DNA of 64,000 bases from Cyathus striatus (GCA_025738555.1 JAOVFP010000011.1:4030001-4094000); one strand, 5' to 3'; positions 47,613 to 60,649 are shown, counted from the first letter of the stretch. Notes: generated from the sequence alone by a model not told the origin. Numbers and translations are program-made.

Positions 47613-48408
47613 GAGAGTATTGCCAGTGGATGGATTCCAAAAATTCTGTTCCTACGATAACCATGCCCACATACAGCTTTGGTAAAACGATTACGTGTAA
47701 CACGATACGAAAGTTAACCCCCGTTTCAGCATTGGTGAGAATGAAAGGAATAAAGGTCGTTCCAATCGATGACATTGCATTTGTGAGTGTTTCTACACGC
47801 TGGCCTGCGAAGGATGTATCGAACGCTGGACGGTGTTCCTTCGGGATACTTTTAAATAAAGCCTTGAAGACATTGATCAAGTAAGAAATTATTCACAGCA
47901 AGCATCACTGGAAGATGAGAGTCATACTGTAAGCATGACCTCGCATCCTTACCATTCTACTCGTCCATCCTCACCACCAATGTGCGACATCGCACATCGA
48001 TCACTTCCGCATTTTATTCCCACTCTTTTTTCGGACTATAAAATAGTTTTTTCTTCATCTTCGTTGCCCACTCTTACTTACGGACAACGAAGATATGTCA
48101 TTATTGTCTTATCACAATACTGTAGACTCTTACTTACGGACAATGAAGGATACTTTGATCCTGTCACATTACGTTGAGTCAGTGAGGCTGCCGCAACACA
48201 ACAGCCTTTCACATACCTTGCTAATGAATGCCCCTTGTCCATTGCCGATCATACATATCGAAAACGATCCATCCGTCGTAGGTGCGTGGTGTTCAAGGTA
48301 ACCAATAAGATTCCCTTTGTTAGCCATGCTTGTGATGCAGGGCTGGCTGTAAGACTTCAAGCGATATGTCTCGTCGTAGAGGGTGAGGAGGGGAGTCTGG
48401 GAGCTCAT

Positions 48409-49776
48409 TGTGGGCGGTTCGTGTGTAGTGCTGATGGCAAAAAAGTAGGATTGTGGCCTTTTTATTGATACCTGCCGTTAAATACACGTGTCTTGTATTT
48501 ACGTCTTAGAACTTGCAGGACAACCTCGACTCAGGTTACCCCAATTTAACCCGTTAGTGACAATATATTACATGCGAATATGTGTAGTAAGTACAATCAA
48601 ATTCACCTACGTCCTAATTTGTTGCTAATATGTATCCTGTGCTATATGGTAACCATACTGTCAATGACAAAAGGGAAAGAAAGGAAATGCCGCAAATTCC
48701 AATGTTGGGAAAGTTGTTCAAGAGAGGTAGTTGATTCCCTTAGTATGGAGGTGGTTCCTGCACGGTAGAGCTCTTAATAAAGTAGACCATTTACTGAACT
48801 GGTTCCAATTTTTGAAGTCGGAACCGGCGACTGATCCATTTAGATCCACCAGCTCGCATTTTCCCTCGGATTATCCTACAATAATTGGTAGTGCAAAGAT
48901 CTATAGGAACAGTCCCTTTGCCTCAGCTCTGACTCGAAGTATGACACTAGTCATTACAACTCCAAGTTTGTATAATCATTTTCCTCATAGGCTATCTCCT
49001 GGATATGACTGGGAACATTTTTCTCAGATGGGTATGTTGAAAATTAAGATATGCCCTATGCAACAGTGTTAGACTCTTCAGCTTATTCGATTTACCAGAT
49101 CATTATGTTTCCATGGTTCTGTGTAAGTTTCTAAGATAAAAATTGCAGAACACACTTATCAATAGTATGCTTCCAATGATTGTAAATATCAAAGTGCTAC
49201 AAAATTCTGAGGTTACAAGGATTTAAGAAGTGATGGATTCGATCCCGAAGTTACTTAAACCACCATCAAATACTATCGTTTCTGTTGTAACACAGTCGCT
49301 TATACTTTGGCGGGACCCTCAGGGATCTTGTTTTGGCTGATCTTTTTACTTCAGGAAAGTCAAGGCTCCTAACAAACATAGATAAAAGTTAAAGGGCCCT
49401 GTGAAACTTGAAGTAGAGTAACAGAGACATGTATGTAAGGATTGAGTGCAATGATGAACAACATTAACCAAGCTACTGGCAGAGTGGCACAGCCATGTGC
49501 TGGTCACAGTGTCCACTGAGGCTGCAGGTGGCTAACAAAGGCAAGCAGAAAATTTGCTGCTTCAGGAATCGGCCCTCAGTGCATCTTTTGTGTCATACCA
49601 CTGTCTTGTCACTCAAAGTCCCTATCCCACAGCTTTCTAACTATCACCTGAAGGTGCTGCCAGTGATAGACCTCACTTGACCTCTGTTTGTGGACTTATT
49701 TTCTCTCTTGATTCTCTCTGTGTTCTAACTCATCTAAAACACTAGTCTATTCCTCCATTGTAACCTGCTGATACCA
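48409..49776. other. Intergenic, start of the CpG-poor tract
   Basis: No recognised gene. A minus-strand ATAAAAAGG lies about 50 bases upstream of the disrupted gene. The plus frame at 48731-49072 has no motif. GGATTCGATCCCG at 49225-49237 is B-box-like. CpG becomes scarce from about 49.1 kb. Confidence 0.4.
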
Positions 49777-52700
49777 ATGTCTTTGAGCAATGAGGAGACA
49801 ATTGATCTGTATTTTCAAAAGAAGAGAAAGATAAATTGTGCATGTGACAGTTGCAAACGGAAAAAGAGTGCATTTACTACAACAAGTTAACGGAAGCAGG
49901 ATGATGTGGCTAACACATGGTGACTTCAAGGGCAATGTAATGATTTGGACTTACTTCATACAGTGGGGACACAACACTTATTTAACTTATACCAGGCGAT
50001 GGACCCCAGGCTCCAAGTAATAAGTGTTTGAATTGTATTTCTCAAAGCATGAAGTGTACATATGAGAACAAACCGAAGGTGAGTGCCCTTCTTTATACTA
50101 TAGCACTATGAAGGTTTACTCTGTACAGAAACAGGGGCACCCTACAGGGTGGATATAATATTAATACTATTAATGGTTCACAAACTCAATGATCCCTTAG
50201 ATTCATGGAATGACTTGAAGACAGACTTAAACTATTAGAGGGTTTAGTTAAACAGGCATGTTCTCACTTTTGTACATACCAATGATAGTGAATTTACTGA
50301 CTCACCTTTAGTTATGTCCCAACCTAACTACATTACATGACCTCATCTATCCCCATGACCCCGAATATGTGGAACAATTAACCAATATAACTACACCAAC
50401 ATTGAATTCTTCCAATGCGCATATTATACATCCTTCATGCACATCATCAACAGCAGACCTTGTGGCCAAGGAAACTGTGCTTGACCTAATCCACAAGGTG
50501 GTTTCTATCAGCCTTGACTCGCAAGATGATCCTTTCAGAGATGATGACAAAGACTACAGCATGATTTCTGAGCAGATGAAGTCATTATCCATCCAACCAG
50601 AAGGTGGTAGGTTTTGGGGTAATAGTAGTGGAGCTTTGTTGATGAAAGCTGCAATATCAATGAAGAATAAACATTCGAGTAGTTTCCAGGCCAAACAAGG
50701 GGTGCTGTGGGACAGCAAGCCTTTGTTTTGGAAGAGACTTCCTGTGAGTTCTTCGCCACTGTATGTTAGTCTATTTTATTCTAAATAAATCCTTGCAGTG
50801 GGATAAAGATATACACCCAGCTGTGGAATATACATTCCCTTCTACAAACCTCATTATCAAACTTACAGATGCTTACTTTGAGCATGTAAACTTATTCTAT
50901 CCCCTTCTTCACAGACCAACATTTGAGCAAGGTATTTTCAATAATCTCAACTTGTGTGATGAAGGATTTGGAGGTGTCCTCCTGCTGGTATGTGCTGTCG
51001 GTTCACACTGTCTGGAAAACATTGACAAGCAGACATTAGTTGATGGAGTCAACTCAGACTTCACAGCAGGATGGAAGTGGTACAAACAAGTGCAAGTCGT
51101 GAAGCCTAACCTAGTAGACCAGCTGACATTGTACGACCTACAGCTTTACTGTGTGAGCATACAATCAACCTCATTTTCTTTATGCTATTTACTGCATTCA
51201 GTTAGCAATTGAGTTCCTCTTTGTAACTTGTGGACCACAAAACAACTGGCTTCTTTCTGTCTTTAGTATTCATGTTGCTCAAGACATAGGGGCCCACCAT
51301 AGACATGTACATTGAGATAAGCTCACTGTAGAAGATGAACTCTGGAAGAGAGCATTTTGGGTTCTGGTTGTGAAGGATTGCATGATTAGCTTGGTGATAG
51401 GGAGACCGTGTGCAATATTAGACAATTAGTGCATCAACTGACAAGCATATCTAAACTCAAGCTTATAAACACATCATATAGCTTTGACCTCAACATGCCT
51501 ATTGAATGTGATGATGAGTACTGGGAGAATGAAGACCCTCAGCAGTGCTTCAAACAACCAGTGGGTGTACTGTCCACAGTGACTGCCTTCAATCAGTATC
51601 TTTGACTTACCAAGATTATGGCTTTTTCAATGAGCACTATTGTTCATTCATTCTCTCTGAGTGTTACTTAGAAACTAATTTCCATTACTTAGTACTCAAT
51701 AAAAACAAAATTCTGGGAGTTCATCTTGCAAGAGTGGTAAAAACACATTGTAACAGATTTAGACTTGGCATTGAACAACTGGTTAAACTCTCTACCTGAA
51801 TACTGTAGGATGTTTTCACTGGCATATCCTATCCAATGATGCTGACAGATGTTCATGAAAAGTGCACTGGGACCCAAATCAGGTTGATAACTGATTCTTC
51901 AAGTTGTCAGGGTCTCTAAGAACACACTACCACTATGTGCAAATGCTTATTCATCACCCATATATTGGAACCAATGGTCAGCCATCACAATGTGCAGCAC
52001 ATTCAGGTGCTCTTGTCTTAGAACAACAGATGAAGTGTTTTGTTATCATATACCCATATATGCAATTGTGCTGCACCTCAACAATGATTGTACTACTACT
52101 CAATGCTTGGGGTAGTAAGTGCAGCAGAGTGCCAGACTCAAAAGTAATGAAATACTTCAAAATGTGTCTTGCCATTCTGAAAAAGGCTGAAGGACTGTCA
52201 TGTTGTGCAGGACCTGTCATGTTTGTTATTCCCTCTGTGTTTGATTTTTTTTAAGATTTGCTAAATTTGACTTGGCATATCCAGGGATCTATTTGGAGAC
52301 TTGGCAACAACTGATAATGAGTCCATATGTTCTGAGGGCGATAAGAATAAGGTGTCACCATCTTTGTTGACAGTGGGGTATCCATCCAAGAGCAATACAA
52401 CCAGGATGGGGAACATTCCGGCATTGCCACTTTCCTCACAAGGCAGCTTTTTTACATCTGGTTGATTGGACACAGCTCTGCAAGAAATATGTGGGTATGC
52501 AGGATCACAAATGAGCTGTCCAAGAAGCACACAGCCTGATAGCCAGGATTTTACATCATTATCACCATACATACCACCTGCTCAATTATCAGATATGTTT
52601 GGAGGACAATTCCATGATGAACTGTATTCCTTGAACTTCAGTCACAGCAACCATAGCATGCAAAGTATTCAATCTCATTTGGTAGATCAGGTTCCAAATC

Positions 52701-52978
52701 AGAATCTTTTCCCATTGACTCAGGCTTTTGGTTTGGAGCCTGGGAGCTCCACCTACCCATCAAGTCATGTTATGGTGCCACCTCAAGACATCTTTTCTAA
52801 TTGTGGCCCATATAACATTGTTGAATCTGAACAAGTTCTCTTTGAAAATGTACTACCTCCATATTTTAACCCTGAAGCCCTTATTAGTAATCAGCAAATG
52901 GCCATGGACAGTAATGTCATGGCAATGTGGTTCAATGCACCAAGTGGCCATCAGGAAAAACCTCATGTGCTTAAATAG
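49777..52978 (+). pseudogene. Zn2Cys6/fungal_trans transcription factor pseudogene
   Basis: Homology runs in order: KINCACDSCKRKK (start of zinc cluster), SNKCLNCISQSMKCTYENKP (rest of cluster), LEDRLKLLEGLVKQ (dimerisation coil), and DPEYVEQL to FWGNSSGALL. These are followed by the fungal_trans core (FYPLLHRPTFEQG, GFGGVLLLVCAVGSHC, LTLYDLQLYC, TVEDELWKRAFWVLV, LNMPIECDDEYWE, LIHHPYIG, VLLLNAWG) and an acidic/Gln-rich tail ending near MAMWFNAPSG. Broken by in-frame TGA just before the coil (~50210), TGA at about 51314, stops around 51420-51430, and an apparent loss of the third zinc cysteine. Several stops could be CGA to TGA changes. It lies in the CpG-depleted tract. Confidence 0.85.
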
Positions 52979-53393
52979 TAAATTTCAGGAGATTTAAGTG
53001 AATAAAAGCAAAAATAAGGTCAAAAAAGTAAAATAAATGCTATTAGTGAAAATAGTAAGGGGTACTCCTTATGCCATCCTTTTTTGACCTTATTTACACA
53101 ATTTTAGTTCAGATAAGGACTAAGTAGGTCATTTAAGGTGTAATATGTACACATAAACAAAACCTGGATGCTTATAAGCACACTATTCTTTCACTCAGTA
53201 CAGTATAATAGGTGTTAGTTAATTATATATTATTATTGTATGACAATGAAGTGGTTGCAGTAACATATACATAACATATCTACTTACAACAATCAATATA
53301 ACATATGCACTCCACAGTATCCAGCTACACATATCCACCAATATCCCCCCCCTCACCACCATCCAGCAGCACCACTCAATGACAACAAGTGCA

Positions 53394-53453
53394 CCCCATA
53401 ACATACAGCCCTACAACATCCAGCCCCATAACATCCAGCCCCATAACATCCAG
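53394..53453 (+). repeat. 15 bp minisatellite, 4 units
   Basis: Unit CCCCATAACATCCAG, four copies with minor changes. Flanked on both sides by ATCCAGCAGCACCACTCA direct repeats (about 53361 and 53493). Confidence 0.8.
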
Positions 53454-55605
53454 CCCCACATATCCACCCATATGCCCCCACTCCATCATCCAGCAGCACC
53501 ACTCATTGAATGACAGCAACTATAGAACTCCTCTACATAATAAGCACACACTTAAAAAGGATGACAACTCAAATACATACCAGAGAACAAAGACCATCTT
53601 AAGTGGAGTACAAGCCTGCAGTTGAGTAATGTGTAGAGTGGAAGTAGAGAAGCACTATATGCAAGTCAAATCTTGAAATAGAAAACCAGAATCTTGCTAG
53701 ATGAACAGGCACAAGTGACAGGCAGGGGAAGGAGGGAGAGGAAGGAAGGAAAGGTGGGGGAATTAAAAGGAGTGTCAGTATGACATTGACAGATCATTGA
53801 TGTGTCAAGTTCAACATGCATGTGATACATACTATCAAAGCCAAACACAGTGAAGTGATCACATGCTAACTTTCTCGCTTGCCATTTGAACTTAAATGTT
53901 TAAACCTTTGATGTTTGTACATCACTATATATATTGTGTATTCCCCCATCACAATGGTTCTTAACTACAATTTATACTAGAATGTATTGTACATGTATGT
54001 ATTGTGTAGAATTAAACTTAATACATAGTGTTTCAGATGAAATTCTCTGTGAAATGGAATTGTCATAAAGTTGACTTGCTTTAAGTATAGCTGGTATAGT
54101 ATGCTAAAATTGCTTAATGTCAATTTCATATTGGTTAATTCCTGTAAAACTTATCAACATATATCATTCTTATACTACACCACCAATGCAAACCAGTATT
54201 CCCAGAACACCTGATGAAATGGTTCAGTTGATGTTAATAATGCATGTCCTGTGGAGATGTTTGAAATGTCAACAAGATGCGAAGTGTGAAATATCAATGC
54301 AATACCATTGACAGTGTCAGTGTGGCCACAGAAAAGTATTAAATGGACACCATACAGAAATGATAATAAGATGTTCCTACATTGTCTCACAATGATGTTG
54401 ATCAAAATGTATCTAGTTGGTAACACTGAACAGTATATTAATAACATGCCCCAGGTCATTTTTTGACATTCATAGGCCACATCAATTTGAGACTGGTCTG
54501 CAACACACATTTTACCCCACCAAAACGTCAAAGAGATACTTTAGTCACATGATGTAAGTTGAACATTTGAACAATCAACCAACATTGAATCAATGTGAAT
54601 CTGAGTAACACCCCCCTTCCCACTTACCTCCACCACCCTCTGCTCCAACTCCTCTCCCTTCCTCAACTCTCCTTGAAGCTCAACACAATTAACATCTACT
54701 TATACCTCAAATCTCTCAATGTGTTTGAGACTTCAAGTTCACAACCAAACCTCAGTTCTACCATCTACTGGTATCATTACTATGTTACTGTGCTCTGCTT
54801 GGGTTGGCCTTACTGTAGCTCCTGGAGTCCTGAACACTTCCTTGCATATTGGTCTTATGGGCTGCATCTTGCTCTAGTTTATTCTTGTGCTCTATCAAGC
54901 TACCAGTGGGATATTCCTTAATTCTGGCTTTGTCTGCTGCTAGAGTGCTTTCATGTCTTCTGTTGTGGTTGATTGGATCCACTATGGGACTCTTATAACA
55001 AATCCATGTATAACAAGGAGGAATCTACTTACACATGGAGTGCTGGGGTCTATTGATAAGAATAGTGTTCTTGCCACTGGTGAGCATTGATGTTCAAGTG
55101 TTGTCACAGCTCATTGCTGATGTACTTATTCCACAGTGCTGAAATAAAATTGAATGCCCTAGATATCATAGGAAGGCAGGATTGATTCACTCTTTTAGTG
55201 TCCTACTCCTCATCTATACCTACTTCTGTGTAATTAACCTTTACAAATACATTCATATTGTTATATTTTAGTGTATTTGGTGTGCAGTGATGAGGAAAAT
55301 GTATGGTAGTGCTGTTATCATTACAAGCTGCTGATATCACTAAGTGAGCTCTCAAGTGCCAAAATAATATTTCATGGTAATGTATCTCAGAGAGTGATGA
55401 AAAGTGTTGTTATGAGGTGAGCTATAACCTTGCTGCAAGACTTCCATGCTACCTCAGAATTATACTTAACATCAAAAAATGCTAAATTGATTATGGATGT
55501 GTTGTGGGTTTGAGATTTTGGACGGCATTCAGCCACAGAGTGGCACTGTTATTTATTCGATCATGCCAGCACATTTTTTTGATACTCTGTTACATTGGTG
55601 GTGTA

Positions 55606-55765
55606 GGCAATATAAGTACAAGTAAGTGTGCTTAACCATTGTACCAAACTTAGGAACACTTATCATGCCTCACAATAGGCAACATAAGTACAAATAAGTT
55701 TACCTTGCCATTGCACCATACTTATGAACACTTATCATGCTTCACAATAGATAATATAAGTACAA
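55606..55765 (+). repeat. 72 bp tandem repeat, ~2.2 units
   Basis: Units begin at 55606, 55678 and 55750 with GGCAA(T/C)ATAAGTACAA and end CTCACAATA or CTTCACAATA. Confidence 0.8.
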
Positions 55766-56419
55766 TTGAGTATGAATTACCTGATATTAGTAAAATTTGG
55801 ACATGGGTAAAGCTTTTTTCTACTAATATCACTATTTTAGCAGATGGGGATTTTCCTGATGTGATTTTGAGTAAGTTTTAAGTAAAGTTTTCAATGTTAT
55901 CTCACACTGATGATTATAGACCTGATGAATGGCATTCATTTCTTGCTAATTTTGTGGAGTTAACCAATGAGCTCAATAACGATGATCAACTCCCCTCAAC
56001 AGATGAACCTCAAGAGCCATTTAGAATGTAGGTTGGGGACTGAGGGATTGTGATACTGAAGATGGTGTTTAAAATTGTTGATTTAGAAACCCCATTCATT
56101 TTACTTTAATGGATATATTTCTTACTTGTGGATTGGTGAGAAGTTGAAAATTCAAGCTCAAATGCACACATCGTACTACTACAATGGCTGCAGCTGCACA
56201 GCTGATTACATAATACACGGTGGAAGAGTTTGAATGTTTTATTGATGACTACTGACTACTGAGTGCTGAGTACCAAGCCTTAGATTCAAATTCACAGCTG
56301 CTTGATTTCCTATTGTCAGTTGAGCTAGTCAAGTGCAAACACGGACAGTTGTTGCAGATCTAGCGAACAACATAAATTAGAAGTTGCTTGACGCCATTCC
56401 AGCTACAGGGATAGCCAAT

Positions 56420-57373
56420 GTGAGTACTCATGGGTACCAAAAGTGATGGCAGTTCCCACACTCAAGGTTACTCTCTCCTTTGTGCTTATTCTATTGTCAG
56501 AAGTATAGCACATCACAAACTGCTTGTAGTACTCTACAAAATTGTATGGATGTAGTATATTGTATCCTGTACTATATTGCAAATTTACATATTACCTGAA
56601 TTACTATTGGCTGTGATATATTTGTATCAATTAATAAATGATATTTGTGAGCTACAGCCTACTAATCAGCATGTGGGGATCTTCATAGTGGATGATTCTG
56701 CTCAATATTTTGAGGGTATGAACTTTCCGACATAAAGTATGGAATAGACAAAAATTTCATGTATAGCATGTCTATGTCTTGATATATGATGCAATTAAAC
56801 TGAGTCTCGCTCCATCCCTGATTTGAGTAAATTAAACACTATAGTTTTCATCTTCTAAATATTGCTGGGATGGCATAATATCTCATGAATATTTATAGAA
56901 TGAACACTGTAGACAAATAACATGTAATTATACTGCTACTTATTCAATTGGAGGTAGATATCCAATTGTGGAGGATGAAGCTCATGAATCAACAATGCTG
57001 AATATTACAACTTTAATTGTGGGTCACCATATGGTGCATAATATATATAACTTGAGTCATATATGTTATGTAGTTGGGACTATGTATAAGAGAAATATTG
57101 GAGCATTTTAAATTCCACAAGAAGTTCTGTAAGGCAATTAATCTATCCTGAATATGATCATGATATTTCTAAGAAAACAGCCTGTATTATGGTATAAAAT
57201 AGACTTATAAATATATAAATTATCATATATATTTCATACATCATATAGTACATAATAATAAAGTATTAAGTCATTCCAAGCTGTATGTGTGATGCTACAC
57301 TTAAAAATATATGAGGAACTGTTCTCCTGTCATGTGGGAACTGCCATCACTTTTGGTACCCACGAGTATTCAC
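56420..57373. mobile_element. Inverted-repeat DNA element (~950 bp)
   Basis: The left end begins GTGAGTACTCATGGGTACC and continues AAAAGTGATGGCAGTTCCCACA. The right end is its inverse, GTGGGAACTGCCATCAC to GTATTCAC. Arms of about 41 bp match except at two positions, one of them CA versus CG. The interior is AT-rich without a frame, so it is non-autonomous. Confidence 0.75.
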
Positions 57374-58942
57374 TTATGCCTTGTGGCTTCGACAGTATTC
57401 GATGATCCGACTCCGGGAAAACGCCGGGACTCTGACGATAGCCAGCGACGCTTCTCTCACCCACCTAGCTCAATGACTGGCTATCCATGGTTTCACACTA
57501 CCATTCGGTCTTTTCGCAATATGATTACACATTATTAAAAATTCATTTGCTATCTCAGGTGCTGCTGTTCTTTGGCCATTCTCGCCAGTTGGATACTATG
57601 CCTATAAATATGATAATGGGACTGGTTTCACACAAAATAGTACTATGTAACTTTGGCCTCTCTCTCCGTGCCGCCGTATCCTCGTCAACTGGCGATTTTA
57701 TATCCTACTAAATGTTAATCAACCCCACTCAAAGCTCAAAATAGGGACCATCGCTCGGGACTGTTCGCTCTCAGCGCTCAGCGCTCAGCTGCGATCCCCG
57801 GCGTTCGAAGAAAACGCTCTTTCCCCGTGACCATGTTTCTCTGATATTTCTGATGTGCAGCGAGGGATCGAGTGTTACGGGTACGTGGTCGTACTTCTAC
57901 TTGCTCGTGTTTTCTCTGCGTTCTGATTGCTGGAAAAGTAGGCTGACAAAAGTAAGACAGTTTCTAACTATAGCATCGAGCTGTACCACAACCACATCGA
58001 TTTTACACCCTAACATTCCAGAAAACAAGAACAGATTCCGAACTCAAGAGGAGACCAACGTCCTACTGTATCGGACGGATTGCACACTTTGAGGTGCCTT
58101 TTAGTCCTATATTTATATACAGATATCCACGCTGAACATCAGGAAGTACGAGTTTGATCCCCACCTCAGACCAACCAATCCCTGCGTGTCGAATCCGACT
58201 TGGCACTTAAGTTGTACCTGTCACTGCCTCTTGTTTGCTAACAACGTTATCGCCCTAGCTTTCCTGCTTTCACTCAATGGATACCAAGCAAGTGTTTCTT
58301 TCTTAAGTATATGTCTAAATTAATACCCAGTATCCTTAATTCTCTGTAAGCCAAGAATTAAAATGCGAATGCAATGGTCGGATTCAGTACTGCGTACAGG
58401 TTGTTCGTCAGCAGTCATCCAACAGTTAGGTATTCATTTCGGTGCCATTCGATGCGGTAAGTATTTTTAAATTGCGACCATGTGCTTCCGTTTCTTCAGG
58501 CCCCCACACTGCCACTCACCAGCTTCTTAATTCAAGCAGAAGCAGACTGTCTTCATGACACGGGTGCAACTGACATGTATGTCTTCCTATTCAGTATATT
58601 CCATCTGTTGTTTTCGACCACAATAGTTACTAAGTTAGATATAGCGAAGTAGTACATGATAGAAAGATAGATAGATAGTCAATGAACCAATTTATATTCA
58701 ATAACTTTCCCGTGTTCATTAGAGCATAGTCTGTATCACTGACTGTGACTGATATCGGATTCTCTAAGAAGTTATCGCGCAGCATTAACCAAAGCAAGAT
58801 GTGAACACATCTTACATCAGTGCTTGCTTCCATTGGCGCGCGTCTTTACTTGCTCTTAGCGGCAATCTGTCATTCATTGAAACACAGCGTTCAGAGTTGC
58901 CAATTGTAGAACAATGAGAAGAGCCAAGCACAAAATTCCTCC
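57374..58942. other. Intergenic with normal CpG content
   Basis: No gene model. CTCAGCGCTCAGCGCTCAG lies at 57771-57789. Short frames (57311-57538, 57853-58092) have no motif. Confidence 0.4.
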
Positions 58943-58949
58943 TATAAAT
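58943..58949 (+). promoter_or_regulatory. TATA box of copy F
   Basis: TATAAAT followed by TCAGA, as in copy B; 75 bases before the ATG. Confidence 0.55.
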
Positions 58950-59017
58950 TCAGATAAGATAATTCCGTAGTTGCTTCAAACCGCAAAAAAACCAACACTC
59001 GTACTATCTCCCATACC

Positions 59018-60649
59018 ATGCGCCCTTGGACCTCCTTACTCCCACCTAAACTATCTCGCAGAAACAGGCATATCTATTGTCTAATCACATTTGTCCTATT
59101 TTGCATTACTTGCATTTCCACTGGCATTGGAATAGGCTTCGGGCTCGGAGTCAAAAACTTCGAAGGAAGTGATGACGGTGGCCTCGATATCCGAACAGTG
59201 AGCACTAGCCCTTGAAGCACGTCCACCAACTATAACCTAACAATCTCGATTATAAGGTCATTTTATCAGCGGAACTTATTTCTGTGGACCCAAATGCATC
59301 CACCATGGTTATGAATTGGTTTATATCCGGCGACACTTGCAATAGTAATTGTTCACCTGTCAATATATACTTTGATAAGTAAGTTGAAAATTTATTCTTA
59401 TTCATTAAGAACTTGGTACTAATTTGTTTTGATCAACCAGCAATCTTTTACAGCTCGGGGGTGACAGTCTTAATGTGAACATGACGAACCAAGCACAAGA
59501 AGATCCTATCTTTACATGGTATCCCAATGAAGCAAATGATGCTTACGCCACAACCAGCATTTTCAGAACCACGTCATTACTTTTCAATAAAGCTAAACAT
59601 AACCAGAGTGCGGATTCAACGCTTCAAGATTACCCGTTTGATAGGTAAGCCGTGTTGCTATCTTGAGAGTAATGGAGCAATAATTTGGTCATTATGAACA
59701 GTTATGAAGCAACATTATTCGTTTATGGGAATGAAACAGAAACAAGTAACATGATCAATATAATAGTTGGATATAGTGAAGGAATTGCAGTGTGAGTACT
59801 GTTCATTTCTGGGATGTCAGGCTCCGCCAACGCATTAAAAATTGAATAGTGGCTTCAAAACTTCATCAGAACTTGTTCAAACTGAAGTCACATACTACAC
59901 TACGATCACACTCCAGCGTAGTGGCCTGGTAAAGACATATGTTTTAACTATTGTCATTGGTGTCTGTAAGATCATCACTAGCTTCTTTTACTAAGTATAC
60001 TAAGAGACTTACACACTTTTTGTAGGGCTGGTCACGCTGATATTCGTTGGATCTGCGATGAAGGTTTTGTTTAGGTTTGAGCAGCCAAAGGAGGTATTTG
60101 CTGTACCTATTGCGACACTTTTTGCCTTCACCACCTTGAGAGGGACGATGCCTGGTGCTCCTACAGGATTTGGCGCGACTATTGGTCAGTGTTTAAATTT
60201 GTTGAAACCATACTGAATGTTAACTGTTTGCTGTAATTGAAGACTTCGTAGGCTTACTTCCATGCCTAGCCATTATAACAGTGACCAGCGTAGTGCTTCT
60301 AGCATATGCGGTCATTTTAAATGGCAAAGATGAAAAAAGTGGTTGGCGAGCTGCACCCCCTGCCTTGGACTTCTTAGTCAGAACGTATGATGATTCAGAG
60401 ACTGCTGTTGAGCCAGAAAAACTAAAGGGTAGTACAAGGCCATATTTCACGACGAAGGACACAGGTAGTAGCCGCAGTGACGTCTTCTTCGGAAGGTATG
60501 ACGATCCAGAGACTGCCATTGAGCTAGAAAACCCAAAGGGTAGCGAAAGGCTACACAACACGAGGAAGGACACGAGTAGTAGCCGCAGACAAGATTCATC
60601 CCCGAATACCACTGTGTATGAGCCATTAGAGTTCGAAGTGAGGCCATGA
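59018..60649 (+). CDS. DUF4436-like membrane protein, copy F
   Basis: Isolated plus-strand member of the family at 2.4-15 kb. Exon 1 is 59018-59197 (basic start, helix ending GFGLGVKNF). Later blocks are AELISVDP, NWFISGD, IFTWYPNE, FRTTSLLF, QDYPFDR, GFKTSSE, LIFVGSAMK, LRGTMPGAP and DFVGLLPCLAII. The exon-intron layout matches copies A and B. The cytosolic tail is much longer than in the others and holds a 37-residue duplication before ending in YEPLEF. No stop in the spliced model. Confidence 0.76.
60384..60605 (+). repeat. 111 bp coding duplication in copy F tail
   Basis: Two units start at 60384 and 60495. Both encode RYDD or TYDD, ETA(V/I)E, (L/P)KGS and KDT(G/S)SSR. Length is a multiple of three, so frame is kept. 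Confidence 0.8.

Larger units (their letters stand above)
37674..48408 (-). pseudogene. Small host gene split by the retrotransposon
   Basis: Exon 1 is 48217-48408. Exon 2 starts at 47862, runs to 47608, then is interrupted by the 9.86 kb element and resumes at 37739 down to a TAA at 37674. With the element and one GTCTG copy removed, the frame is uninterrupted and would encode 170 residues. Exon 1 includes YDETYRLKSYSQPC and GSFSICMIGNGQG; exon 2 includes RPAFDTSFAGQRVE and GMVIVGTEFLES. The intron (about 350 bp) is long and contains a duplicated CTTACTTACGGACAA. Family not recognised; a faint retropepsin-like pattern is only a guess. As it stands, the last 22 codons are cut off. Confidence 0.75.
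52979..56419. other. CpG-poor, AT-rich non-coding tract
   Basis: No gene. Contains two tandem repeats listed separately, and a CTGAGTGCTGAGTACC motif at 56258-56273. Confidence 0.5.

Noticed and set aside
48731..49072. Plus-strand 113-codon frame near the edge of the CpG-poor tract
   Set aside because: No family recognised and no neighbouring exons; kept only as an unresolved open stretch.
58373..58415. Cys-containing stretch resembling the hydrophobin start (TGCAATGGTCGGATTCAGTACTGC-like)
   Set aside because: Similarity covers about 25 bases and the remaining hydrophobin cysteines are not found downstream.
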